Source: Archangium sp.
GTDB lineage: Bacteria; Myxococcota; Myxococcia; Myxococcales; Myxococcaceae
Assembly (NCBI GenBank): GCA_022843845.1
Contig: JALHMW010000009.1
Coordinates: 104,582-168,581 of the forward strand
DNA length: 64,000 nucleotides
Direction: 5' to 3'
A program made the translations under genes and the position numbers. This document shows, in pieces, positions 55,044 through 63,410 of this stretch; within the stretch, counting starts at the first letter, position 1; every line of letters starts with the position of its first letter. A model generated the notes under the pieces. The model worked only from the letters and a program-made list of their open reading frames with translations, searched no databases and was not told the origin of the DNA.

Positions 55044-55750
55044 GTTTCGCCGACGAAGTGAAGAGGTGGGTGTCGCCGAGGAGCGTCGGCGGGCAGATGG
55101 CGCTGCTCCTCGTCGCGACGTCGATCATCGCGGCGGCTTCCCGGCCCGTGATGGAGCAGGTGCTCCTCAACCCGTCTGACGTGCTTCAGCAGTTCAAGCT
55201 GTGGCAGCTCGTCTCGCCGACGTTCCTGGTCCCGCCCTCTCCGCTCGGCCTCATCTTCGGGCTCATCATCTTGTTGCAGACTGGCGCCTGGCTCGAGACG
55301 CAGTGGAGCCGCCCGAAGGTCTGGCTCTTCGTCTTCGGCGTCAACCTGCTCGCGAACGTGGCGACCGTGCTGGTGGGGCTGCTCTCTCCGAGCGTCTTCG
55401 CGAGCTCGTTCTTCGGCGGGTACACCACCATCGAGGCCTTGTGGATTGCCCAGGGCCTCATCGTCGGGCCGGGCCGCCTCAACTGGTTCGGGTTCCCCCT
55501 CTCTGGCTACGCCTTCGCGGTGATCGGCGCGGCCTTCACGCTCCTCGCGGGCATCACCGGCAGCTGGGTCGCCGTGGTGCCTCAGGTGTTCGGCATCATC
55601 ATCACCGTCGCGTGGGTGCAGGGCTACACGCCTTCGCAGCTGCTGTTGCGGTTCCGCTCGCGACAGCTCGAGCGCGATCTTCGCAAGCGCTCGTCACATC
55701 TCTCGGTGGTGAAGGGGCAGAAGAACGATCGCGACTCGTACTTGAACTGA
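55040..55750 (+). CDS. Rhomboid-fold membrane protein without catalytic dyad
   Basis: 236 residues, about six membrane helices. The overall pattern is rhomboid/derlin-like (QFKLWQLVSPTFLV; GLIFGLIILLQTGAWLE), but the fourth helix reads FFGGYTTIEAL without GxSG and the sixth lacks the catalytic His. It is probably a pseudoprotease or chaperone-like partner. Translational coupling to the DegP-like protease makes joint action plausible. Confidence 0.7.
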   Translation: MSFADEVKRWVSPRSVGGQMALLLVATSIIAAASRPVMEQVLLNPSDVLQQFKLWQLVSPTFLVPPSPLGLIFGLIILLQTGAWLETQWSRPKVWLFVFGVNLLANVATVLVGLLSPSVFASSFFGGYTTIEALWIAQGLIVGPGRLNWFGFPLSGYAFAVIGAAFTLLAGITGSWVAVVPQVFGIIITVAWVQGYTPSQLLLRFRSRQLERDLRKRSSHLSVVKGQKNDRDSYLN

Positions 55751-55753
55751 CGA

Positions 55754-56095
55754 TTAGCGCGTGCGGAGGAACCCGCTGAGCGCCTGACGATCGATGGCCG
55801 GCAGCTCCGAGGTGAACGAGACGCCGAGCCCGCGCAACACCCCGCGCCCATCTCGCTCGATGCGCGCCACCGAACCGACCAACGTGCAGTACCTGGGGCC
55901 GTCTCCGAACGGCAGCGCGAGCGCCACCCGCACTGGAGTACCTTCGCGCGCGGCTTCGCGGGTTTTGAGGAACAGGCCACCCTCCGAGAGGTCGGCCACG
56001 GCGTCCTTCACGTAGCGGTTGCCGATGCGGCAGTGGGCCGTCAGCGTCACGGGGATTCGCGGAAACCCTCGTTTTTCCAGACCGCTCTGAAGCAT
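55754..56095 (-). CDS. PilZ-domain cyclic di-GMP-binding protein
   Basis: 113 residues from the ATG at 56095, chosen over an upstream in-frame start because a perfect GGAGG lies five bases before it. The N-terminal RGFPRIP, FxxC and the ADLSEGGLFLKT motif fit PilZ binding of cyclic di-GMP; the RxxxR part is only RGFPR, so affinity is uncertain. It converges on the rhomboid-like gene. Confidence 0.82.
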   Translation of the reverse strand: MLQSGLEKRGFPRIPVTLTAHCRIGNRYVKDAVADLSEGGLFLKTREAAREGTPVRVALALPFGDGPRYCTLVGSVARIERDGRGVLRGLGVSFTSELPAIDRQALSGFLRTR

Positions 56096-56230
56096 GCGCA
56101 CCTCCGGCCCTGCAGTGTGGCGATGGGTGACAAAGTGCGCGATGTGCACACGTGCTGTCAACGGGGCGGGGCGCCTGGAACAGAAAATTCTACGACGCGT
56201 GGCGCCATCGTCACACTCGCAGCAGGTCCG

Positions 56231-59200
56231 TCAGCTCTCGATGCTGACGGTCTGAACGCCGTGGCGATAGATGTAGATGCGCTCGGTGTTCGTGCGGTTG
56301 TCGGCAGGGACGACGAAGAAGCCCGGCCCGCCCTGCCCGTGATCGCGAGAGAAGCCAGCGACCTGGCGACCATCTTTGAAGGTCACGCGGACCTTCTGAC
56401 CGGTGCTCGCAGGCGACCGGGCGCCAGGGGCGAGCATGAAGAAGATGGCCTTGACCCTGCCCAGCGCGATGCCCTCGACTCCGGCCGGGCCTTCGAGCGA
56501 CAACGAATCGGCGCCGAGGTCCGGGTCCTTGAGGGCGCCGCGCTTCACCTGCCCCTCCATCGTGTGGAGGATGACGCGGTGTTCACCGGCGATCTGGACG
56601 GGCCCGCTGGCCTTCACGGTTCCAGAGCGATCGAACAGCTCATCGGCCATCACGCGCGGCGGCGGCTGAACCGGAATCACCGTCGGCGGAGGAACGGCAG
56701 CGGAGACGACGGGCGCTGGTGTCGACGCGGAGCGAGCGACGACGGCCGGTGCAGCGACGGCGACCCGCGTGTTCAGCGGAGGCGGCGCAGGCGCCACGGG
56801 AATCTCGGCGTCCCACGCGGCCGGGTCACCAGGCTGTTCCTCCTCGACGACGATGCCCTGAATGATCTCGCCCTCGGGGTCCTCGGCAACGTCAATCGCC
56901 GCCCCGCTGCGCTGCCACGACTCTCCGGTGCTGGTGAGGGCCGTCGCGTCGAGGAAGTCGGCATTGCTCGAGAGCTCGATCTGCCCCTCTTCGATCGACG
57001 ACTCACTCGACATCGGCATCGCGTTGGCGAGGCTCGCAGCCGGTCCTGACTCGACCTCGAACGGCTCGCTGTCGACCGACACGTCGCCTACGTCCATCGT
57101 CGGGAACTCGTTCGCCAGGCCGCCCTGAATGAAGTCGGCGTTCGAGGCGAGCTCGACCTGGTCCTCGGGTTGGCCCGCGAGCTCGGGCGCAGCCGCCGAG
57201 ACGTCACCGAACACCGAGCGGTCGGCGGCCGGAGTGGGCGATGCGTCGTTCTCCCAGTGGCTCGCGAAGACCTGCGAGGCCGCGGCAGCAGGCCCGGTCT
57301 CGAGCGGAAGCGGATCATCCCAATTGCTCGCGAAGACTTCGGTCGCGGCCGGCGGCGCCGTCTCGGGAGCGACGGCCCAGTCGGTGGACACGGCGGCAGG
57401 AGCTGGTGGCTGCCAGGGTGCGACGGGCGCCGCTGGGGCGGGCGGGGCCTCCCACCGTGCGGCGGCTGCGTCAGCTCTGATGGCAGCGCCAGGGCTCGAG
57501 GCCAACGGCGGTGGAATCGCCAGCGCGTCGAACGCAGACTGAGTGGACGACGGCGTCGTGAGCACCTCACCACCAACGATGGGAAGATCGTCGAGCGACG
57601 GCTCGAAGCCGTTGCCCATGGGCTGCGACTCGACGGTCGAGTCGAGAACGGGAAGGTCATCGAGAGAAGGCGCGAACGCCTCCTCGGGAGCGCGTGAGGC
57701 CTGGACGACCTCTGCCCAATTCGAGTCGACAGGAACATCGTCGGAGCTCATCGAGACGTCGAACGACTCGTCGGCGACGGGCGCAACGTCGACGAGCGCT
57801 GCGACCTCGGTTGCCGGCGGTGCCTCGAAGGACGCGGTCTCGACGATGGGGTCGGCGTCGAATGCGCTGCCTGCCTCGAAGGCGGGCCCGGTCTCGGTGA
57901 GGGGCGCACTGTCGAACGAGCCCACGGCTTCGACGATCGGCGCGTCTTCGAAAACCGAGATTCCGACGATGGGTGCAGCCTCGACGACGGGTGCAGCCTC
58001 GACGATGGGTGCAGCCTCGACGATGGGTGCGACCTCGACGATCGGGTCGTCCTCGAAAGCCGATGCGGTCTCGACGACGACCGTCGGCTGAGCCGGTGCC
58101 GTCTCGACCATCGGCGCCACGTCGACCGGCGACACATCGACCATCGGCGACACATCGACCATCGGCGACACATCGACCATCGGCGACGCATCGACCATCG
58201 GCGACACATCGACCGGCGACACATCGACCATCGGCGACGCATCGACCATCGGCGACACATCGACCATCGGCGACACATCGACCATCGGCGACGCATCGAC
58301 CATCGGCGACACGTCGACCATCGGAGCAACATCGACCATCGGCGCCACGTCGACCATCGGCGACGCATCGACCATCGGCGACACGTCGACCATCGGCGCC
58401 ACGTCGACCATCGGCGCCTCATCGACCATCGGCGCCACATCGACCATCGGCGCAACATCGACCATCGGCGCAGCGTCAACGACGGGCAGAGCCCGGCCTT
58501 CCGTCGGAGCATCGACGTCGGCGACCGGCTCCTCGAGCATCGGCACGTCGAGCAACGACACTGCTGCAGGCACCTCGGCAAGCGGCGGGATCTCGAGCAG
58601 GGCCCCTGTCTCAGGAGCCGGCTCGAACATCATGCTCGGCGTCGGGTCGATGACCGGCTCGTCTGACGCCGCCACGTCCACCATCATGCTGGGCGTTGGA
58701 TCGATGACCGGCTCATCGGAAGACGAGAAATCGAACGCGGGCGCCTTCTTCGACCCCAGCATCGGGAGGTCGGGCAGCACTTCAGTGCTCTCGGGCGTGG
58801 CCGACAAGTCCGCGAGCAACGGGCTCGACTGGGCGTCGGCCCCGCCGAGCTCGACGTCGGCGATTTCGGTGATCCCCGAGATGCTCGACTCGGGGACGTC
58901 ATCGACTGAGGGGAGTTCGCTCAGCGCGTTGACCGCGGCGACCTCGAGCTGCGTCGCAACGCTCCCGGCGGCGTCGTTCAGGCTCACCAGGGGCAGCTCG
59001 TCTGGGGGCCCAGGCAGCAGCGACGACACCGCAGTCGCCTCGACCTTCCGCGGCGCCTCCGGAGCTGAGGCCTTGCTGAAGCCCGCGCCTCCGAACAGCG
59101 GCATCGCGGGGATCCTGATGGGCGGCGGCTCGTGCGGTGGCGCGACGGGCGGCGCTGCCACCCGCGGAGGCGCCGTTGGCCCACCGTCTTCGTCATCGAG

Positions 59201-60088
59201 GAGCGCCGAACGGAGATCGGCGACGGGGTCTTCCGGGACGTTGAGGTTGAGCGGAGGAACCGCGCTCGACTGTCGTGCCTGCGCGGGCGGCGCCGTCGGA
59301 ATCGGAGAGACCTCTTCGTCTGCGACCTCCATCACCTCATCGCCTGCGACCTCGGTCGGCCCTGACGGGCTCGACGACGGAGCCGGCGCAGCGGGGTCAG
59401 GTTGCCAGGTCGGCGGCGGGCCCTGAGGGGCCGCGGGTTGCTCCCAGCTCCCCTGCTGCTCCGGAGCACCGTACGCAGGCGGGCTCGACGAACCCTGTTG
59501 GTTCGGAGGGTAGTAGCCGGGTTGCTGCTGCTGGCCGTACCAACCCTGCTGCGGCGGGTATTGCGGCTGGGCCTGGTAGGGCTGCTGGTACTGCTGCTGC
59601 GCGTAGCCGTAGGCCTGTTGCTGGTTCGGATCGTACGGCTGATTCGGATCGTAGGCAGCCTGGTTCGGGTCGTACGCAGCCTGGTTCGGGTCGTACGCAG
59701 CCTGGTTCGGGTCGTACGCAGCCTGGTTCGGGTCGTACGCAGCCTGGTTCGGGTCGTACGCAGCCTGGTTCGGATCGTACGCCGGCTGATTGGCATCGTA
59801 GTAGCCGGGCTGCGGTTGCTGCTGCCCGTACCAGTCCTGCTGTGGTGCCTGAGCGTCGTAATACCCGGGCTGTTGCTGCCCCCACTGCTGCTGCTGGTTG
59901 GGATCGTAGCCGGGCGGGTACGGGTACCACTGCCCGTCGGCGCCCCACTGACCGTACTGGCTCATGTCGACACCGAGCTGCGCCGCGAGCTCGTACCACC
60001 GTTGCTCTTCGTTTGGTGTCAGCCCGTTCGTCTTCCTCTTGTCATCGAGGAAACGGAACTCGCGCATGGCTGCCTGGGTGTCAGACAT
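56231..60088 (-). CDS. 1285-residue low-complexity repeat protein with a conserved C-terminal domain
   Basis: N-terminus: a short charged domain (FRFLDDKRKTNGLTPNEEQRWYELA). Then a Gln/Tyr/Pro-rich stretch with six YDPNQAA copies, a Pro/Ala linker, a Glu/Val-rich region of ~25 MVD(V/A/E)(S/A)P-type five-residue repeats, further acidic low-complexity sequence, and a C-terminal beta-rich domain (residues about 1150-1285; VILHTMEGQVKRGALKD, VRVTFKDGRQVAGFS). No membrane helix or enzyme motif was seen. The repeats suggest a flexible scaffold or phase-separating protein; the C-terminal domain may be shared by other myxobacterial proteins. Confidence 0.75.
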   Translation of the reverse strand: MSDTQAAMREFRFLDDKRKTNGLTPNEEQRWYELAAQLGVDMSQYGQWGADGQWYPYPPGYDPNQQQQWGQQQPGYYDAQAPQQDWYGQQQPQPGYYDANQPAYDPNQAAYDPNQAAYDPNQAAYDPNQAAYDPNQAAYDPNQAAYDPNQPYDPNQQQAYGYAQQQYQQPYQAQPQYPPQQGWYGQQQQPGYYPPNQQGSSSPPAYGAPEQQGSWEQPAAPQGPPPTWQPDPAAPAPSSSPSGPTEVAGDEVMEVADEEVSPIPTAPPAQARQSSAVPPLNLNVPEDPVADLRSALLDDEDGGPTAPPRVAAPPVAPPHEPPPIRIPAMPLFGGAGFSKASAPEAPRKVEATAVSSLLPGPPDELPLVSLNDAAGSVATQLEVAAVNALSELPSVDDVPESSISGITEIADVELGGADAQSSPLLADLSATPESTEVLPDLPMLGSKKAPAFDFSSSDEPVIDPTPSMMVDVAASDEPVIDPTPSMMFEPAPETGALLEIPPLAEVPAAVSLLDVPMLEEPVADVDAPTEGRALPVVDAAPMVDVAPMVDVAPMVDEAPMVDVAPMVDVSPMVDASPMVDVAPMVDVAPMVDVSPMVDASPMVDVSPMVDVSPMVDASPMVDVSPVDVSPMVDASPMVDVSPMVDVSPMVDVSPVDVAPMVETAPAQPTVVVETASAFEDDPIVEVAPIVEAAPIVEAAPVVEAAPIVGISVFEDAPIVEAVGSFDSAPLTETGPAFEAGSAFDADPIVETASFEAPPATEVAALVDVAPVADESFDVSMSSDDVPVDSNWAEVVQASRAPEEAFAPSLDDLPVLDSTVESQPMGNGFEPSLDDLPIVGGEVLTTPSSTQSAFDALAIPPPLASSPGAAIRADAAAARWEAPPAPAAPVAPWQPPAPAAVSTDWAVAPETAPPAATEVFASNWDDPLPLETGPAAAASQVFASHWENDASPTPAADRSVFGDVSAAAPELAGQPEDQVELASNADFIQGGLANEFPTMDVGDVSVDSEPFEVESGPAASLANAMPMSSESSIEEGQIELSSNADFLDATALTSTGESWQRSGAAIDVAEDPEGEIIQGIVVEEEQPGDPAAWDAEIPVAPAPPPLNTRVAVAAPAVVARSASTPAPVVSAAVPPPTVIPVQPPPRVMADELFDRSGTVKASGPVQIAGEHRVILHTMEGQVKRGALKDPDLGADSLSLEGPAGVEGIALGRVKAIFFMLAPGARSPASTGQKVRVTFKDGRQVAGFSRDHGQGGPGFFVVPADNRTNTERIYIYRHGVQTVSIES
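58110..58470 (-). repeat. 15/18-bp tandem repeats encoding MVDxSP/AP units
   Basis: Repeated codons of the MVDVSP / MVDASP / MVDVAP type within the 1285-residue protein, with a few units shortened by one codon (VSPVDVSP). Such repeats can gain or lose units by slippage without shifting the frame. Confidence 0.85.
59643..59782 (-). repeat. 21-bp tandem repeats encoding YDPNQAA
   Basis: Six near-identical 21-bp units in the same frame; one unit has a base change in the Asp-Pro codons. Confidence 0.88.
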
Positions 60089-60140
60089 AAGAACGGCGCG
60101 AGATTAGCCCGAAATCTCCAGACCCCAAGGAAGCGTTCAG

Positions 60141-61559
60141 CTAGTTCGCGAGGATTTCGTCGCGCACACTGTCCTCGAACCGCGCGAGGTCGGAGGCTGT
60201 GTGCAAACCGAACGCCTTCTCGAACGGCACACCCTTGCCGACGTCGCGCAGCAGACTGACGAGATCGGCCATGCCGTAGCGCTGCACGTAGGTGCGCATC
60301 GCCATCGCAGCGTACGAGTAGAGCATTCCAGGATCTGACGACGCGATGAGCGGGTCGTCACGCATCGAGGAGAGGGACGGCAACTTCTTCTGCGCGGCGA
60401 GCTGCTTGAGGTAGGCGTGGTAGCGGCCTTCGGGTCTGCTGCGGCCGACGAACTGCCACTCGACGTACTCGGCCAGCCCCTCGTTGGCCCACTTCGGCAG
60501 GCCCCGGGTGTCGAACTGACAGAGCTCATCGACGACGGCGTGAACGTATTCGTGCACGAGCGTCGCCATGTTCTGGTGGTTGATCTCGGCCGAGTCGTTC
60601 ATGCGAATCGCGCTGCCCGAGTAGAAGCCGGCGATCGCAGCCGCGGCCCACGGGCCGTGGTGCATCGTGAACTCGGCCTTCGAGTACAAGATGACGTCGA
60701 CGGCGCTCTCGCGGGCGACGCCCATCACGTTGCGGGCGGCGAGGCGCGACTCCTCGAGCGCGGCCTGCACGCGGCCCTCGTATTCAGCGCGCTGCCCGAA
60801 GTCGCGTTGGGCGTTGAAGTAGCGGAAGCGGAAGTACGCGTTCTGGCGCGTGCGGCGGCCCTCTTCGTCGACGCTCGACTCGTAGCTGCGTGACTCTCCC
60901 AGCTTCGGCGGCGCGGGGCGACGAGGGTTCGACGGGCGCTCGTCGTCGTCGTCGCCTCCCTCTGCGCGCGTGGTCTCGACGACGACCGCACTCGAGCCCG
61001 TCTGCGTCGCAAACGCCTTGCGCGTTCGGTCCGAGAGCTGCGCCCGCGCCGACGCGGCCTCTTCGACCATTGCCTGAGCGCTCAGCATCAACGTCTGCGC
61101 ATCACCGAAGGCCTTCGACGTCTTCGGAACGGTGGAGAGGACCCGCACCGCGCCGGGTCCGTCTTTCTCTTCGATCATCAACCGCGCCAGCTCGACGGCG
61201 ATGGCGCCGTCCTTCGGGTGGCGCTTGAGGCCGAGCCGCAGCACGTCGTCGGCGGCCGAGCGTTGATCGGTCTTGATGGCCGCTTGTGCCGTGCAGACGA
61301 CCGCTGGCGCCTGGCTTCCGAAGGCGACGCTCTTCTCTCCGAGCGAGAACGCCATCACCGCGTCGTCCGTGAGCAGCGCCTCACAGCCCTTCAGGAGCGC
61401 CGTGGCGATGCGCTTCTGGTCCTTCGCGGCGTAGCCCTTCGGCTGAACGGCGGCGAAGGCGAGATACAGCTCTTCCCATTGCGCGGCCTTCGCGAACGCG
61501 TCGGCGCTGGCGGCGGTGGGCGCTCCGGAGAGGACGAGCAGCAGCGAGGCGGTCAACAC
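60141..61559 (-). CDS. Predicted secreted metallopeptidase (MA-like gluzincin)
   Basis: 472 residues from a GTG at 61559. Signal peptide, helical repeats about 25-170 (TPR-like), then an acidic/Pro linker and a catalytic domain with the zinc motif HEYVH (336-340) and the third ligand Glu360 in WANEGLAEY. This spacing matches gluzincins of the peptidase MA family. Targets are unknown. It lies between the repeat-protein and cyclic-nucleotide-binding genes. Confidence 0.8.
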   Translation of the reverse strand: MLTASLLLVLSGAPTAASADAFAKAAQWEELYLAFAAVQPKGYAAKDQKRIATALLKGCEALLTDDAVMAFSLGEKSVAFGSQAPAVVCTAQAAIKTDQRSAADDVLRLGLKRHPKDGAIAVELARLMIEEKDGPGAVRVLSTVPKTSKAFGDAQTLMLSAQAMVEEAASARAQLSDRTRKAFATQTGSSAVVVETTRAEGGDDDDERPSNPRRPAPPKLGESRSYESSVDEEGRRTRQNAYFRFRYFNAQRDFGQRAEYEGRVQAALEESRLAARNVMGVARESAVDVILYSKAEFTMHHGPWAAAAIAGFYSGSAIRMNDSAEINHQNMATLVHEYVHAVVDELCQFDTRGLPKWANEGLAEYVEWQFVGRSRPEGRYHAYLKQLAAQKKLPSLSSMRDDPLIASSDPGMLYSYAAMAMRTYVQRYGMADLVSLLRDVGKGVPFEKAFGLHTASDLARFEDSVRDEILAN

Positions 61560-61588
61560 GCGGGTTGGAGTCTACGCGAGACGGGCCC

Positions 61589-62107
61589 TCAGAACGACCA
61601 GCGGTTCAAGATGCCCGCGAAGTCGGCGAGCTCTTCCTTGCGGCCCTCGGGCTTCTTCTTCGAGTCACCTGCGACGAGGCGATCGTTGATGGCGGCCAGC
61701 CGCTGCCCCATCACCTGCGCGAGGTTGGCGACGACCTTCAGCGTGGCGAGGTTGTTGCCCTTGAGGAGCTTCTGCACCCGTTTGCTGGGGATCTTCAGCA
61801 TCGTCAGATCGGTCTTCGCGACCGCCGTGGCAGACCGCGTGTCTCCGGGGCTGACCAGGCACATCTCTCCCAGCACGGCGTGCGTCGACAGCACCGCGAG
61901 CTCGACGCTCTTCTTGGTGACCGCCGCCTCGCCCGAGAGGATGACGTAGAGCGCGTCGCCTTCGTCGCCTTCGCGGAAGACGGTGCGGCCCTTTTCGATC
62001 GACTGCTCCAGCGCGACCTCGAAGAACTCGGCCGCCTCGGGAACCGTCAGGCCCTGGAAGATGGGAATCTGAATGAGCTTCTTGAGCAGCGAGGCAGGAA
62101 TCGACAT
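61589..62107 (-). CDS. Cyclic nucleotide-binding-domain protein
   Basis: 172 residues from the ATG at 62107; upstream in-frame codons lie in the gdhA region and are rejected. A single cNMP-binding beta-barrel with the phosphate-binding cassette around GEMCLVSPGDTRSATA. No DNA-binding helix-turn-helix and no kinase domain, so it is not CRP-like. A C-terminal helical tail (LKVVANLAQVMGQRLAAINDRL) may dimerise it. Ligand (cAMP or other) unknown. Confidence 0.85.
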   Translation of the reverse strand: MSIPASLLKKLIQIPIFQGLTVPEAAEFFEVALEQSIEKGRTVFREGDEGDALYVILSGEAAVTKKSVELAVLSTHAVLGEMCLVSPGDTRSATAVAKTDLTMLKIPSKRVQKLLKGNNLATLKVVANLAQVMGQRLAAINDRLVAGDSKKKPEGRKEELADFAGILNRWSF

Positions 62108-62142
62108 GGGAGCGTCCTCGGCGGGGCCAACAACGGGTGACG

Positions 62143-63372
62143 TCAGATGCCGCGCAGCACGGTCGCCTTGCCGACGCGGCCGATGGCGAGCACATACGCG
62201 CTGGTGCGAAGCGGGAGCTTCCGGGTCCGCGAGATCTGTCCGACCTTCTCGTAGGCCTCCTTCATCACCCGCTGGAGCTCGCTGGTGACGCGCTCCTCTT
62301 CCCAGGTGATGTGCTGCATGTTCTGCACCCACTCGAAGTAGCTGACGGTGACGCCGCCGGCGTTCGCGAGAATGTCGGGCACCACCAGGACGCCGCGCTG
62401 CTCGAACACCTCGTCGGCCTCGGGCAGGCAGGGGCCGTTGGCGCCCTCGAGCACGATGCGGGCGCGCACCTCGGCAGCGACGCGCTTGTCGATGACGCCG
62501 CCGATCGCCGCGGGCACCAACACGTCACAGTCTGCGACCAGCACGTCTTCGTTGCGGCACGGCGTTCCACCCGAGAAGCCGCGCACCGAGCCCGTCTTCT
62601 TCACGTGCTCGAACAGCGCCGGAACGTCGAGGCCGCGCGCGTTCTGCACCCCACCATGCACGTCGCTGACGGCGACGATCTTCGCGCCGTCTTCGTGGAA
62701 CAGGCGCGCCGCGTGGCTACCGACGTTGCCGAAGCCCTGAATCGCGAAGCGGGTGCCGGTCATCTGCAGGCCGACGTCGCGCAAGATCTCACGCGCGATG
62801 AACTGGAGCCCTCGCGCCGTGGCGACCTCGCGCCCGCGGCTGCCGTAGAGATCGATGGGCTTGCCCGTCACCACCGCTGGCGAGTGGCCGTGGTAGCGCG
62901 AGTACTGGTCCATGATCCACGCCATGACCTGCGGGTTGGTGTTCATGTCCGGCCCGGGGATGTCGCGGGTCGGCCCGATGACGTCGTGGATCTGATCGAC
63001 GAACTTGCGGGTCAGGCGCTCGAGCTCTTTCACCGAGAGGTCGGCAGGGTTGCACTGGATGCCGCCCTTGGAGCCGCCGAAGGGCAGGTTCACCACGGCC
63101 GTCTTCCACGTCATCAACGACGCGAGGCCGAGCACCTCGTCTTCGTTGACGTCGGGGTGGAAGCGCAGGCCTCCTTTCATCGGGCCGCGCGCGTTGTCGT
63201 GCTGCACGCGGTAGCCCTTGAAGGTGCGGATCTCGCCGTTGTCGAGCTCGATGGAGACCTGCACGCTGACGGTGCGCAAGGGCGTGGCGAGCAGCGTTTC
63301 AATGCGCTCCCCCACGTCCATGATGCGTGCGGCCTTCTTGAAGTACCAATTGGCGGCTTCTGCCGAAGTCAT
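62143..63372 (-). CDS. gdhA: Glutamate dehydrogenase (Glu/Leu/Phe/Val family)
   Basis: 409 residues from the ATG at 63372. Substrate-binding lysines in GGLRFHPDVNEDEV..MTWKTA and PFGGSKGG, catalytic Asp in the PGPDMNT block, and a Rossmann NAD(P) domain beginning FAIQGFGNVGSHAA. It interconverts glutamate and 2-oxoglutarate; coenzyme specificity is unresolved. The 38-bp gap to the divergent lipoprotein gene leaves very little room for two promoters. Confidence 0.93.
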   Translation of the reverse strand: MTSAEAANWYFKKAARIMDVGERIETLLATPLRTVSVQVSIELDNGEIRTFKGYRVQHDNARGPMKGGLRFHPDVNEDEVLGLASLMTWKTAVVNLPFGGSKGGIQCNPADLSVKELERLTRKFVDQIHDVIGPTRDIPGPDMNTNPQVMAWIMDQYSRYHGHSPAVVTGKPIDLYGSRGREVATARGLQFIAREILRDVGLQMTGTRFAIQGFGNVGSHAARLFHEDGAKIVAVSDVHGGVQNARGLDVPALFEHVKKTGSVRGFSGGTPCRNEDVLVADCDVLVPAAIGGVIDKRVAAEVRARIVLEGANGPCLPEADEVFEQRGVLVVPDILANAGGVTVSYFEWVQNMQHITWEEERVTSELQRVMKEAYEKVGQISRTRKLPLRTSAYVLAIGRVGKATVLRGI

Positions 63373-63410
63373 GGTGCGCGGACCATAGGGCTGCGCGTAG
63401 CATGTCGTCC

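Noticed and set aside
58110..58470. Possible CRISPR array
   Set aside because: Repeat units are contiguous 15-18 bp codon repeats without spacers, inside one reading frame.
59643..59782. Possible CRISPR or DR cluster
   Set aside because: Units abut directly and encode YDPNQAA; no spacers or cas genes.
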